This document shows, one piece after another, positions 24,461 through 37,200 of a stretch of 64,000 nucleotides of DNA (its first letter is position 1; each line of letters starts with the position of its first letter). This stretch comes from Plectrocnemia conspersa (Eukaryota > Arthropoda > Insecta > Trichoptera > Polycentropodidae). The stretch spans positions 186,001 through 250,000 of the forward strand of contig VTFK01000058.1 in the NCBI GenBank assembly GCA_009617715.1, given 5' to 3'. The notes under the pieces are model-generated. The model had not been told where the DNA came from. It did not search any database and saw only the letters and a list, made by a program, of their open reading frames with translations. The position numbers and the translations under genes were made by a program.

Positions 24461-26040
24461 AAACATATATAAAAAAGTAAAGTCGTAAAAGAGAAGTAGT
24501 AGACGCGTTTTAATCAAATGACTGTAAATGATAAAAAAGTAGTTGAGATCTTGACGTAAATTTATTACTAGTTTTTTAAACAGAAAAACACATATAAAAT
24601 GCCCTTTATTAAATCAGATAAATATTTTAACGGTACTACACGAACTTCGTATTGTCGAAACCTTTAAGATTCATTAAAAAACATTAACTTTATATATCTG
24701 AGCATCCTTTAAAAAGGTCATATTTTCCAATTTGGTCTAAATAAGCTCATTTTGTATTAAGCTTTATTTATATGTTGGATAATATTTTTTAATACATTAA
24801 AAGTTACGTCTCTAATATATTAATTTTTAAATATATATCTATATAATAATAAATATCATCCAATTGTTATACCTATTCCCAATCGAACCACTTCTAATAA
24901 ATAATTTATATCAAAGCTAAGTATTATATAATCGTTGTACCTGAAAGTATATTATATTAGATAAAAATGAAATATTAGTGAAATGTTTTGTTAAATTATA
25001 TATTAAAAATTCTGCAGACATTTAAAAAAAATATAATGTAATCGTTTTTAATATACACATTTTGCTTTAAATCTATTATTATCGTTTTAACCATAAATAA
25101 AATCGACATTTTAGTCAAGAAGTACATTTTTGAGAAGCTTAAATCGCGTAGATTCATAGGACCGAACTTAATTCCTGACTTTATATTAAAGGGCTTTCAG
25201 GTGAATCGCCTTACTCTCAAACGACCCATTTTAAGTTTGTTTTTTTATTGTAACTTTCTAAAATTCAGCGCAATGTAGTCAATACCGACTTTCAAAGTTT
25301 GTCATGCTTTTTAAGACATCTAGCAAATCTGATCATTTTTAATACAGCGGTATAAATACAGTAGCGTGGTATTAAAATATGTAAAAATTTTAGTACAATT
25401 TATTTTTTAACAAAAAATATTAAAAATTCGTGAGAAATCAGCAAATTTTTCAAGAAATAAAAATTCTTGATTTTCCATTTTTCTCAAGAACTTCTCAAAA
25501 ATAATTTAAGAAAAGAAACATTAAATAGTAATAAAATCAGAATAATGGATTATTGGTATATGTAATTGACTAATTTATTAAACACTTTGGTACAAATCTC
25601 ATATGAGCTTTAAAGTTTTTCAGTTTCTATCGTGTCTAATAGATCGGAATTTATATAATAAAATTTTATTTGAGCATCACATGTGAGGTTTTTCTAGATT
25701 TATTTAATTTCACAACGTAATATAAAAAAAATGTTAGTTTATAACGAAAGATTAAAAAAACAATATCGCCTGAAATGCTAAACGAATTTATGAAAACCAT
25801 AATAAAAAGCTAAATTGAATACCAAATATAAAATTAATTTATATAATTTTATTCAAATATATATAAATATTATAATTTTATATAAATATATTAAAAAACA
25901 AAATAGTCGTATGACGCTTTATGAGCTCATCTTTGATTACAAATATATGCATAACGGTCGATTTTAGGAGTAATTTTGTAATAAAAGGTTTCGTATGTTG
26001 AGACAATAAAAAGATTTTGTATGAAAATCGGAATAGAGTA
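24461..26040. other. AT-rich non-coding filler
   Basis: Very AT-rich, no element or frame recognised. Confidence 0.5.
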
Positions 26041-26095
26041 GTCCGTAAAGTCTAGATTGGTAACAAAGAGGCAACAGGTTCGAGCCCGAGCAGCA
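26041..26095 (+). repeat. Possible tRNA-like/SINE promoter remnant
   Basis: Contains GGTTCGAGCCC (26077-26087), close to the RNA polymerase III B-box, preceded by GATTGGTAACAAAGAGG, reminiscent of a degraded tRNA-type head. No acceptor-stem pairing and no second copy in the window, so it is weak evidence for an old SINE. Confidence 0.2.
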
Positions 26096-26525
26096 GACTA
26101 GAATTTTTATTTGTAAAAATAGACTATTCTTATAATAAAAACTATAAACTTTAAACTATGTAAATATATTAAAAAACGGCCCCAGCCACAAAGTGCATTT
26201 ATTGATTTTAAATAATAATACACATAATAATGTACTTTTTTTTATCAATACTACGCTACATTGCACATAAAATATTTACCTATTTATAACTATTAACATA
26301 ACAGAATATTAAAATTAGGTTTCTACTTGAACTTGGATTTAGAAAAATTTAAACAAGGCAGAAAAAAGTGGAAGGCCAGTTTACTGACAAGAGACTTCGT
26401 TCAGCTTTATTTTTTATGTATCGTTGCTATTTAAAAAAGGAAAATTTAAATAGTAAGAAATTATTATTTTACTCAATTTTGACGAAGCATAATTAAATAA
26501 TAATACAAATAAAAACACAATTGCT
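26096..26525. other. AT-rich non-coding filler
   Basis: Nothing recognisable. Confidence 0.5.
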
Positions 26526-27180
26526 ACTACAATGCCGTACAAATCGACGCTCGTATGTTCAAAAATCGTTGAGATTTTCGTTTAGCAGTGTTACGTAAGA
26601 GTAGCCGCACACCGAAAGAACACGTGAGTTTTTCAGCTGAAAATCGCTGAAATAGCAAAGTTTAATTAGTTTTCAACGGCGGGCACGTTGTCTGTGTTTG
26701 CACTGGCGAGCTTTGCGCCGTTTTGGCTTTCCGCGACTAAATTTCGACGTGGCCGTTTTCCCTTCGGGCGCTTACGTGCCGTTGTTGTTTCTGTTATTAT
26801 TTATTTTTTGTTCTCGTTCGTTTCATTCGTTCCAACGTATGCAATCGTTCCTTAAAGCGTAGCGAGTCGTTGAAAAACCGCAAAAGTGACGTTTAATAGT
26901 CGTTTTTGACATTACTCGCGGGAAAAATCACGGGCAATTCATCAGCGGAGAGCTTTCGCACAGAAAGCTCGCTAACGACTTTCGCAAAGCGCCCTTTTTC
27001 ACCTAGAGAATACCTTTCATAGCACGCGAGGACATTACCGCTAGCTCTGGATGGGAAAAAATCGAAAACTATGAATATTGCATTGAAGAGCGTGGCTCGC
27101 GCCATTATCATAAATAATGGCATGCAATTTTTATATCACGAGGCGACGCTCCAATGGCACAACATTATCAATAGTTGAAA
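26526..27180. other. GC-richer island, candidate conserved non-coding DNA
   Basis: One of the largest balanced islands. Ends with CCATTATCATAAATAATGG (27101-27119), a near-palindrome with homeodomain-type half sites. Only a 76-codon minus frame without features. Confidence 0.35.
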
Positions 27181-28585
27181 GCAAAATAATGCCGACTTTA
27201 CACTGAGATACAACATTTTAATATACTATATTTATATATGAATAATACTATATTCTATTAATTTATTTTGTAAATACAGGACTTAATATCTAATGCTTAT
27301 AAAAAAAATCAGTAATTAAAAAAATACTTATACTACTTAAAAATAAAAATATTTAAAAATATATTATAAGCTATTAAATCAAAAACTTTACTATACTATT
27401 TTATTTTTACAAACCATTCTATGTAAACAACAACCAAGATTTAGAGAAAAACATACAAACGTAAGCCAAGGATACAAACAGGATCGTTAAATTATAAAAA
27501 TTCTGTATATTCCAAAATAAAATAATATTTAATTTTGTGCCACTGGGGTGTCCAAATAAGGAACAGTGTTGTTTTTGATGATATATTTCAATATTTTTTT
27601 TAGATTTCAAAAGAGCTTTTAAAATAGTATATTGATCGTTATTAGAGATTTTGAGTATAAGTGAAATATTTTTGAGAGGGTTTAATAATGCTTAAAAATA
27701 ATAATGAAATAAGTTTATGTTCGAAGGATAATTATATTTTACGGTGTATCACAACAGTTAAAATTAGTACCATTATTGTTTTATATATATTTATTGATGA
27801 TATCAACCGTAATGGTGTGAAATAACACCAGTATAACTATTTTTTCTAAATTGCAAGCCCTTCAAAATAAATATGTAAAAATGTATATGCTAATATTAAC
27901 AAAAAAAACTTTAAAGTAGCCTACAAAAACTAACAATTGAAGAACACTGGCAATTTCATACAAGTTTCGTGTAATTACACTAACCTGGGAGTACGATAAA
28001 AACAACATTAAATTTAAATATAAGCACAAAATGCGTAAGCATATAATGCTTCAGAGGTTAAGGAATACAAATAAGTGACTTATGATACTATTAAGCTAAA
28101 CGTATTTAAAATAGCACTTAATCCACTGATACTTTTTCTTTTTTTTCAATAAATATGTAAAAGGTTTATTAGTTTTGTCAATTAGTTTAGTCGAAACAGT
28201 GCGTGAAATGCATGGTCGTGTTCTGAGGTAAAAAACCATTTAGTACAGCAACTATAGGAGGATAATGCATGATATTGAAGAGAAGTGAAAATGGTTGTTT
28301 CTAATAATATACATAATAGATATCATATGTGTCCTGTTTAACGAATCTTTTATAAAAATGAATATTAAATAGTTATAAAAAATGGGTACAAATAATTTTA
28401 ATTTTATCAGCATATATATGGAATATTATTCATCAAATTAAATTAAATAAAATATATGTATGTAGTATTTCATTAGCTTTTTCAGACAGAGTTTGCCTAA
28501 AAATAAGATATTCCTTTTAAGATAAAAGTATATGACTTTCCATTGAACTCAAATTTATTAGATTACCTCTGCGAGTTTTTACAAA
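27181..28585. other. AT-rich non-coding filler
   Basis: Nothing recognisable. Confidence 0.5.
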
Positions 28586-29300
28586 AAACCCGTTCAAGAT
28601 AAAGCTTATCGAAGGTTTCGATTTATATCTTGGAACGGCAATCGATTTGGAAGCATTCCACATAATATATTTCTAAGTCGATGTTTAAAATGCGCATTTA
28701 AATTGCCATTTTTTTTTGTTTCGGATTGTGGCAAGAATGAAAAATTTCTCAATAATTGCGAATCGTATAAATCCATTCTTGTTCGCATCGGGCCGCAAGC
28801 GCTCGATGGCCATGATTCTTCGTTCTCGAGGATATCAATGTTTTATTTTTGTATTTGTTCCCAGGGCACGGACTTTAAAAGGGCCCAACTAACTAATGGA
28901 GGTGATAAATAACAATTCAAAGTGGCCGAGAGGTGAACCAAAGGGCCGAAGGTGTGTTCGCGGCGAGGATCCCATGCTTTATTCGGTCGGGTACCTGAAG
29001 GAAATTTATATTGCTGGCATAAATATTAACACACTTGACGGTTTGATTCCATTACGCGATTTGATGCGATGCATATAGCTGCAAAAGGGGATTTTTCTGC
29101 GTAAGCAAAGCGAGATGCATTAACATTTTTGGCCGGATGATATAATGAGGGGAGACAAGATGAAGGTGCATATATGAAGGGGAGTAATGAATATGGATGA
29201 ATACAAGAAAAGGGTTTGCTGTGTTCCGGCGCAGAGTTTACGTCGAATAAATTACGCGCTGACGAAAAGCGATGCTTTGTGCATAAATTTAGCATAACAT
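28586..29300. other. GC-richer island, candidate conserved non-coding DNA
   Basis: Balanced composition over about 700 bases. Short frames occur on both strands in several phases, the mark of non-coding balanced DNA, not an exon. Confidence 0.3.
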
Positions 29301-31080
29301 AAACCGTTTAAGGCAAAAACAAGAGTAGCATCAAATGCGAAAATTGCTTTATGGAGCAGCTCCTGGATAAAATAACACTGACGTTCCATATATGCACCGC
29401 TTATTTGAGGGTGAGTAAAAATATTTTTATACAGTTTGCTTGTGTATTGCTGTAAACAGAAACAAGTTAATAATAAATTAGAGCAGCATTTTCTCTTTTC
29501 ACTCATAATGAAACCTAGCACTTTTTTATTTATTATTTTTTTGTAACCATTAGCTAATATATTATATATTTAAAAATAAATACTACTTAATATTAATTAA
29601 TCGTTATAAGATGTAATTAAATTATTCTGTTCTCGAAAAAGAATCACATTAAATGATATTACTTGAGTATCTGAAAAAACTTATACCTTCGTGATACATA
29701 TATTTGTAATTAATTTTGAAATAATGTGTTTAATCAAAATAAATAATGAATATGGGAAAATAATCTAAAAACATATTTATAATTGCTGGGTACATTCAAC
29801 AAAATCTTTGGTGATATTTTCTCATTTGATAAATTCTATTGCTTTATAGTCGGTTTGGGTTATAAAATTAATATTATAAATTATAAGTCTTATTCCGAAT
29901 TACCAATTATTGGATTTGAAATATTGTTAGGCTAAAAATAAATATGAATTTGTGGTACTAAAATTATTTTTTCACGGTAATATTAATAATAAAAGCTAAA
30001 GAAAACTACTATATTACAAAGACAATCTACGGCGCTTTTGGATTAAAAGATTGGTTTTCAAAAGCTTTCCAGAAATATAAAAATGATTTTCAACGACTGG
30101 TAAAAGTTTCGTCAATATGAAGACATTGTCGTTCCGTTAAACGACATGACGACATTGTTCAAGGGTCGTCTTATTCTCGACCCTTCGAGCATTAGCGTCA
30201 TCTCTATATCTGTACCGGGAATCTCGGCAACAGTCTTAGCAATTCTCCTCTGATAAATACCACAAACACAATTATCCTTTTCGAATACAGAGCTAACAAT
30301 GAACACAATGCCAACGAAGCTATTGTCGTCTTATTTCTCTTTTTTTATAATAATCTATCACGGATTATCTGTGCCATATTATCTCTTATTTGACCTTAAC
30401 GACTTTTAGACAATAATAATCTACGCTTAGTATATATTTTTTTGTCAATTTACTAAACATTTCATGTACACAATTTCTGGTTATCTCAATCAAATTTACA
30501 TTTTACAGAGAGTACATATATATAGACCACATTTAATCAAGACAGGCGATATAAGCAATATAGTAAACATAGACGCGACACAGTAATTAAAGTGGGGCTT
30601 TCTCATTGGTTGGGGTATAATAGTTACACTAATGTGTGTAATAAAATCGTGTAACTAACCTAACTAGTAATAGTAATACAATTAAAAGATAATTAATATT
30701 TTATATTAACTTTCATACATTAGTTTCGCATAGCAGTGAAAAAAATATTATACGACCTTAACGAGCTACACTGACCCTATGGTCATTACGGCAAAACGAC
30801 ACAGTTTATTATTTGAAGCGGCTATTATTTTTTACTTAGAAAAACATATTCCATCGGCCAGATTGCTATTTATCGTGAATGTAAGTACATGTTCATATGT
30901 ACTTGGGTTGTGTTTTTTTCATAAATGTTCGCTTACTTTTAAATAAGCAGTTATTATTTTAAAAATACTACACACTTTCATTTTTATTTATGTAATACAA
31001 CATAAAAAAATGTTTCATATATTGTACATATATCATACGAAGCTCGTTAATATAAATAATATTTGAAGAGCACAAAAATA
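29301..31080. other. AT-rich filler with small island at 30010-30340
   Basis: The island carries a 64-codon minus frame (30112-30306) whose product I do not recognise. LINE copy D may start as early as about 30950, but the match is too weak to fix. Confidence 0.4.
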
Positions 31081-31217
31081 GATATGTTTTTAAATTATAT
31101 TACTGCAATAAGAGGTCGGGTAACTATGGTAAATGGCCAAAAATTGGGTAACAAATAAATCACTGGCGTATTGAAGACTCAATAATTAGCATATGTACAA
31201 ATACAATTGCAAAAAAT
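31081..31217 (+). repeat. Repeat R3 inside LINE copy D
   Basis: Second occurrence of the segment at 15088-15218, at the equivalent place in the LINE. Key shared blocks: AACTATGGTAAATG, GGCGTATT, CATATGTACAAAT and CAATTGCAAAAAA. Confidence 0.75.
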
Positions 31218-31288
31218 CAACGAGTCTGTAATCCAAAAGAAGCAAAATTATATTTTTGGTTGCTAAGAATTCAAAAATAAAATTATAA

Positions 31289-32368
31289 TGCTTGCACTAC
31301 ACTCTATGGAAGTTGTCGAACCGAAGTTCAACTAAAGCCAGCCAAGGTTGCCGACTTCCGAGTCACGGCCACACTGCCACAAATTTCATATGCCGTCCGG
31401 ATGGCGGCCGTGAATGATGTTCGCACGGCAGTTGCTGTCATGTATAGCTGGCATATTTGCGCGCGATCGAAAAATGTGCCAAATAATCGAAATTTTTAAA
31501 TTTTCATTTTATTAAAATTATGCTACTGATAATTATAAAAGTTTGTGTGGGCACTCACCAATACAATATCAGTGAAAACTTTTCGGTCGTAAATATTCAA
31601 TTTACGCAAAATCTTTGTCGGCTTTTGCAAAATGCCATAAGGCATAAAAATGATACTTCAGAATATGAACGCCACATATGTGACTATCTTAGAATTTGTC
31701 GCCATAGATTCTAAATAAGAATTCGTTATGGTGTGACATTTATATAAACCGATCTAGGAAAATACATAAGGATATTCGAAACGTTTTGAAATTTTTCTTA
31801 ACAAAATCAAGTACCACTAATTATTTAATTTTATATAAAAAATATAATAACGATATCTGTTAGAAGAATATTTTATCAAAAATATAATTAATTCCTTTTG
31901 GTGCCCTAAAATATTCAAAGATGTCAGTAAGAGTCGGTTGAAGTCCCCGATAAGCATGTGGTATTATAACTTGACGATGCAGTGCTCGTCATGCGTGTTG
32001 ACCATAGGACGCCTACGCGCATACTGAAATTGAACCGAGTTACTCGTTCTATCTCAGTTTTCGAAACACCATATCATTATCTCTCTCACTGTCGTCACTT
32101 AACACGTGAGAGAGCGAAAGGGGAAGTACCTCATCGCTCGCGCTTGAAAGAGCATCTCCGACTTCGGTCCGTTTGCCGACAATGTTCGAAAGCGCTCGAA
32201 GCTGGCCAAGTCGATTGAATTACCCCCACTTTACCTCCCGTTCTTGGTAACCTCGGACAACTTGCGAGTGATTTTAGAGCGCGCAGAACCAAACTCGACC
32301 GAAGTAACCCACTATATTCTCTGTCCTTGGCCAACCTTGGCCAACTTCCAGAGAATGTAGTGCAGGCA
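31289..32368 (-). mobile_element. Harbinger-like MITE, copy 2, inserted in LINE copy D
   Basis: 1080 bp, inverted relative to 8910-9999. Termini read TGCTTGCACTACACTC (left) and, on the minus strand, TGCCTGCACTACATTC (right); flanked by TAA at 31286-31288 and 32369-32371. Insertion into LINE copy D is supported because LINE homology resumes on the far side. It includes the shared 75-bp module at about 32078-32148. No transposase; the 64-codon frame at 31520-31714 is shared with copy 1 in diverged form but has no known domain. Confidence 0.9.
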
Positions 32369-32800
32369 TAAAATATTTCTAAGATAAAGTAATTTATATT
32401 TGTTTCCTAGCGCATTTTTGTTAGGAGTGTTAGAATACAATTAATTGATTTTTAAGCACAGCTTCTACCCAATAGAGCACTTTTTAAAGTTGTTAAAGGA
32501 TTTTCAATATTCAGTAACGAGAGTTGCGGCTAACAGGTCAGAGCTTGAGAACACTCTTCTTGCACGAGCCGTTCAGCTTCTTCACAAGCTTGCTAAACAC
32601 AAAAACGTATTTGACAATAGCTATGAGAAGCTGAAAAAAATATGTTGGGATGCTGATCATCTATTTTAGGTGTGCACTTTTGGTTTTGTATGTTGAATTG
32701 AATAATTATATTTTGTATAATGGCGTAATAATCATGACGCAATGGGGAAACTTGCTGAATTGCAATATCTACCCAGAATGCTAAAGTTTTTATTTTATAC

Positions 32801-33275
32801 GTTACATAATATAATATAAGCAACTTACATATTTAGGAAAAATTTTCATGTACTTATGCTAAAAGTATATATAATTGTAAATAAAATATTTATTTTATAT
32901 ATTAGAAATATACGACAAAGAATTTTATTTTAAAATTCACCAATTGACTAACAATATATTTAAAGCATAGTTACCATATGCTGAATCTAAGAACAAGTTT
33001 ATCGATTTGAAGGTCAGATTTTGTTGAACGGTTACCGAATCTAAGGTAAAAATCGGTAACTGCTTAAAAGAAAACAGTTTTTTAATAAATATGGATATCA
33101 ATCGTGTTTATTGATCGTTCAACTTCTATCAAACTAACTATTTATTTTATTTATTATATGAGTTAATTACATTACGCCTGTTCATAATGTCATTGCCAAA
33201 ATCATAAATAACTTCAGCAGCAGTACGTGCATATGTGTTAATGTCTTATAACTATTATATATTCTAATCAACACA
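32801..33275. other. AT-rich non-coding filler
   Basis: Nothing recognisable. Confidence 0.5.
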
Positions 33276-33745
33276 TGCAAAAACACCATGCAAACAGAAA
33301 GAGCGTTTCCAATACGAAATTGAAATCAAACTGCAATGTTTGTCTAACAGCGCCTCGTTCTCGTTACTGTATTGAATTTACTCTCATTTTTTTGACGCCC
33401 TTGTCATTTACTTTTTCATGTAGAGGTCCCAAAAACATCTACGTTGCAGCGCTGATCCAATTTGAAAGCACGTGACATTGTTTGCCAGGGGCACACAAAG
33501 CGCTCGAAACAACCGTACATAAATAAGCCGTAAAAAGCTTTATTAAGCTCGCGAACACGGGAGCTTATTGATTGGATGCAATCGGGCGCTAGATAGCGAA
33601 AATGCAATTTGGCCGCGCGCGTGTGGACGCGCCCTAAGGCCACAGACACCGAAACTCAAAAGCGACACACCCGCGGGCGCGTAATATTACTGCACAACAC
33701 AATCGACGTTTAAACACTAAATGTGCAAAAACACACTGTGTGCAT
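33276..33745. other. GC-richer island, candidate conserved non-coding DNA
   Basis: Balanced composition, including a GGCCGCGCGCGTGTGGACGC stretch at 33611-33630. Short overlapping frames on both strands only. Confidence 0.3.
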
Positions 33746-34715
33746 GATTGATGGACTTTTGCGACACGTGTAATGTTATTTCACTTAAATATGAGAACAT
33801 GTTTACCTTATTTGAATAATGACTGCGGTAGAAATGATGGCTCACCAGAAACAAATAAAAATATATCATTAATATTATTATTAGTGTTTATGTAATGATA
33901 ATAATATAAACAAATCAATCAACTGCAGACAACATGTTACAGCCATTTCGTTTTGATTTTATACATTTTTTGAATAATTTTATATGTTGAGAATAACGCA
34001 AAGTCGGCAAAAAAAATTGTAAGATGAACTTTAAAATAATTATCAAAATACTTTCACATACAATTATATTGGAAATTTTCGTAATATATTTTTAATAATA
34101 TTTTTCATCATACTGGAATTTACTATTTTACAATAGCTACACCAATGTGTTATATAATATATATTACGAAATATGATTAAATTGTTTCGGTGCCCTTCGT
34201 TATATAAACCATATATTTTTTATGCATTTATAAAAATATTGATATAATGTTAGAGCTTACATGAACATTCTCATTAAATAAAATTCCAAGACATTTGTTG
34301 AATTTTATTTTTGACAAGAATACCTTCAATATCAAAAGGAAATATTGCATTGTCTAAATTTCAGGAAAATGTTACAATACATTTATCAATGCTAAAAAGC
34401 AAGCAATTTACTGAAACCCTACACTACAACATTTTTAAATCTTCCTGTAGGGATGAAAATACACTAACTGTTTTAATTTATTCGAATATTCGCAAATCCA
34501 TAAAAAATATACGAAAAAATAACTGTCGTGTATTTATTTAAATATTATTTTAAGCTAATTGTACAGAGTGGGCCGTAAGTGACCCAATAAAAAAACTACA
34601 TGTCATAATGAATGTTTATTTTGCTGCACCTGGCACCTAGTTTTTGCAACACATACAGTTACATACATATAATATATGCATATCAGTGCCTACTTGATAC
34701 ATAACCTTCAAATGA
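33746..34715. other. AT-rich non-coding filler
   Basis: Nothing recognisable; a 76-codon frame (34311-34541) is of AT-rich chance type. Confidence 0.5.
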
Positions 34716-35200
34716 TAGTCGAAATACATCGATACATTGTGGTATAATTGAAGTCATAGTACAGTGGCTCCATGTCGACGGTCGGTTAATATTCAACGGC
34801 GGGTATGAATAAAAAAAGTCGGTCTGTAAAAAGTTCCGATTGCCATTTGAGTGCGACGCGACGACCAGCGCTTCCCAAATTCGATTCATTAATATGTATA
34901 TGGTTTACCTCAATAAAAATGCTAATACGACAAAGTACCGATTTGCGGACGGTTACCGAAGGCCAAACGGCCCGAGAGGAATCGAGTTGCGCTTTCGTTT
35001 TATGTCGGGGTACCGATTTCGGGATAAAATGTATTACGCGCCCGAGTACCGATTTTTGCGAGGGAAATGTGTTTTATTGCTTGGGCTCTGCGCGTTAATA
35101 TTCCATCGGGCGACTGTTTGGGAATTTGCGATATCTCTTCATTTATAAGTGAAATTCGACCGCACGGAAAATACGATCGGTTTTGCCTTTTCATGAAAAT
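34716..35200. other. GC-richer island with three GTACCGATTT boxes
   Basis: GTACCGATTT occurs exactly at 34935-34944, 35010-35019 and 35046-35055, and related GGTTACCGAAG at about 34951-34961. The spacing (75 and 36) is a multiple of three and the boxes lie in one open plus frame (34813-35148), where each reads Tyr-Arg-Phe. No start ATG opens that frame and another frame overlaps it. Either a homotypic cluster of binding sites or a small exon; I favour binding sites. Confidence 0.35.
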
Positions 35201-36887
35201 GTATAAACAAGGATTTATAGTATCAATACGTTTTTAATAACAGCGTTAAGGTTATATGTATATACAACATTGATCATAATAGTGAGGCACCTTATAACAT
35301 ATTGTATAATTTTTCAAGAGCATATTATCTAATTGATCAGTACTTTTTAGAAGCCTTGATTCTAAGAAGTATTAATAATTTAAAACATTAAAATAAAAAG
35401 TAAATAAATAATATGAACCTTATAATATTAATAAATAAGATATATTGATTTTAATATAGTAAACGTTAAAATCTTGTGCATCGTATAATAATAATAGCGC
35501 TTTGCTTTTTAGTTTCAACCGGAACACAAGACTTGGTGCTGGAAATGTGTCGGTCTCATATTTTAATATTAAATGGCATTTGTACTTAGTTATTTTAAAA
35601 ATATCTCCTTCGGAAATATATCGATTAACTTCTAATATCAGTATCATTTATATGACCTTTTTTGTACGTCAGCACCAGCGAAATTATTGTTTTTCTATAG
35701 AGAAAAGATAATTTTTAATTGACTTTTGAAGCATGCTATATTTTTTATATTTTGATAATATTATTGTAGGATGTTTTTAAGTTGTTAATTTAAAAAAATG
35801 TACACATATAAGCTTAACGAATTAATTTTCAATCAAAGAATCTAGATGCCAGTGTTTTTTCGGACAATTTTTTATAGTCTAACATTATCACTGTATCACT
35901 TTTCTGCTATATAGACATTTGCTTTCACGGTAATATAAAACAAATATTAGTATTGCTGAAAATATATCGCGAGTCACTTAGTATGTTCATTGAATAATAC
36001 AAACGTATTTGTCTCGATAAATTGTTCTGTTAATTATTTTTTATATCATATATTTTTTATATTTGTGCATTGTCATTGAATAATAATAATACAATTTCAG
36101 ATATGAAATAAAAGAAAATGCATTGTAACTGATCGGGATATTGCATTGCCAATCCCTGGTGAAATCGTCTATTTCGTAACTGATAAAATGTAACATTAAA
36201 GTTGCAAAGCGTTATATAAGCAATGGATATCAGAAAAAAAGAAAAGGTTGAAATTGATACGGCAACATAGAGACACTGGACCGTTGAAGATAGAGCAGGA
36301 ATCATTTCAAATAAATTTAAACTGTAAAATTAAAATATAAGAGTATTTTATTTATACAAATTTTTGGGAACATCAAAAAGTCGGGAAATAATATTATGGG
36401 TCAAACATAGTTAAAGTTTTATGCCGGCAGCAGGGGTTAAAATAATGTTTATATGAGATAATCACAGGAACAGTAATACCAAAAATTAAAATAATAACTA
36501 ATATCTTAGATTATTTTAGGTCCGATCCGATTTTACCAAGATTTCGCTCATTGCTTAATTTCAAGTATAATTTGCGTCAAAGAGAATATTTTGGCTGCAA
36601 AATTAAAAAACGTGCATTTGTGATATATTTTACAGAAAAAGATTACACAATAAAACTAAAAAAAAAAACAAATTTGGTAGCAGGGGAAAATGTAGATTAA
36701 GTGAAAAAATTTAACTCTTTATATAATAGTTAATTATATGCAAAAATGGTAACAGTTGCCATCAAGCAATAAAAATATGCTCTAAATAAATTATGTAAAA
36801 ACCCAAAGTATTTTTTAAAAACTATATTTTATACATATATTAAATTATTAATTAGGATGTCCCACTATTTTCTAATTTTAAATTAGT
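35201..36887. other. AT-rich non-coding filler
   Basis: Nothing recognisable on either strand; frames of 69-82 codons look random. Confidence 0.5.
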
Positions 36888-37200
36888 TTTGCGGATTTTC
36901 AACCACCTGCACAATTTGTTTTAAATCACTCTAACGACTATTGGAACAAATGAAAATAAAACCAACTAGCCTCGAATGTTGAGCCTCGCACAACGCAATA
37001 GAAGAGAGATCTTGTGATCAAATTATTGCTTTATTAATTGTAAATTTTGTTAGAACAGCACACCCGTCCCAAAAAATATTCATTCGCAATTATTGCCAAT
37101 AAAAATAACACTTTGTTTTAAAGAAAGTGTGCTCCACAATATATTTTATTCTGCGCAAATTACTATCGTTCTTTAACTCTTCGGTTATTGATCGCCGGAG
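36888..37200 (+). repeat. Dispersed repeat R1, copy b
   Basis: Collinear, same-orientation relative of 5570-5895. Shared blocks: CAACCACC, TCTAACGACTA, ACAAATGAAAA, AGCCTCGAA, ACTTTGTTTTAAAGAAAG and AAATTACTAT. No coding or terminal structure seen. Confidence 0.65.

Larger units (their letters stand above)
31081..32800 (+). mobile_element. LINE fragment (main family), copy D, split by a MITE
   Basis: Plus-strand remnant in two parts. 31081-31288 holds repeat R3 and LINE-like sequence (GAAGCAAAATTATA, aligned to copies A and B). 32372-32800 holds the C-terminal coding region: HFLKLLKDF, then TLLARAVQLLHKLAKHKNVF and CWDADHLF with a stop at 32667-32669, then a 3' UTR sharing ATGACGCAATGGG with copy E. 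The central 1080 bp is the Harbinger-like MITE with TAA duplicated. Joining the two flanks gives the same spacing as copy A (about 155 versus 167 bp), so the LINE was there first. Confidence 0.85.
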
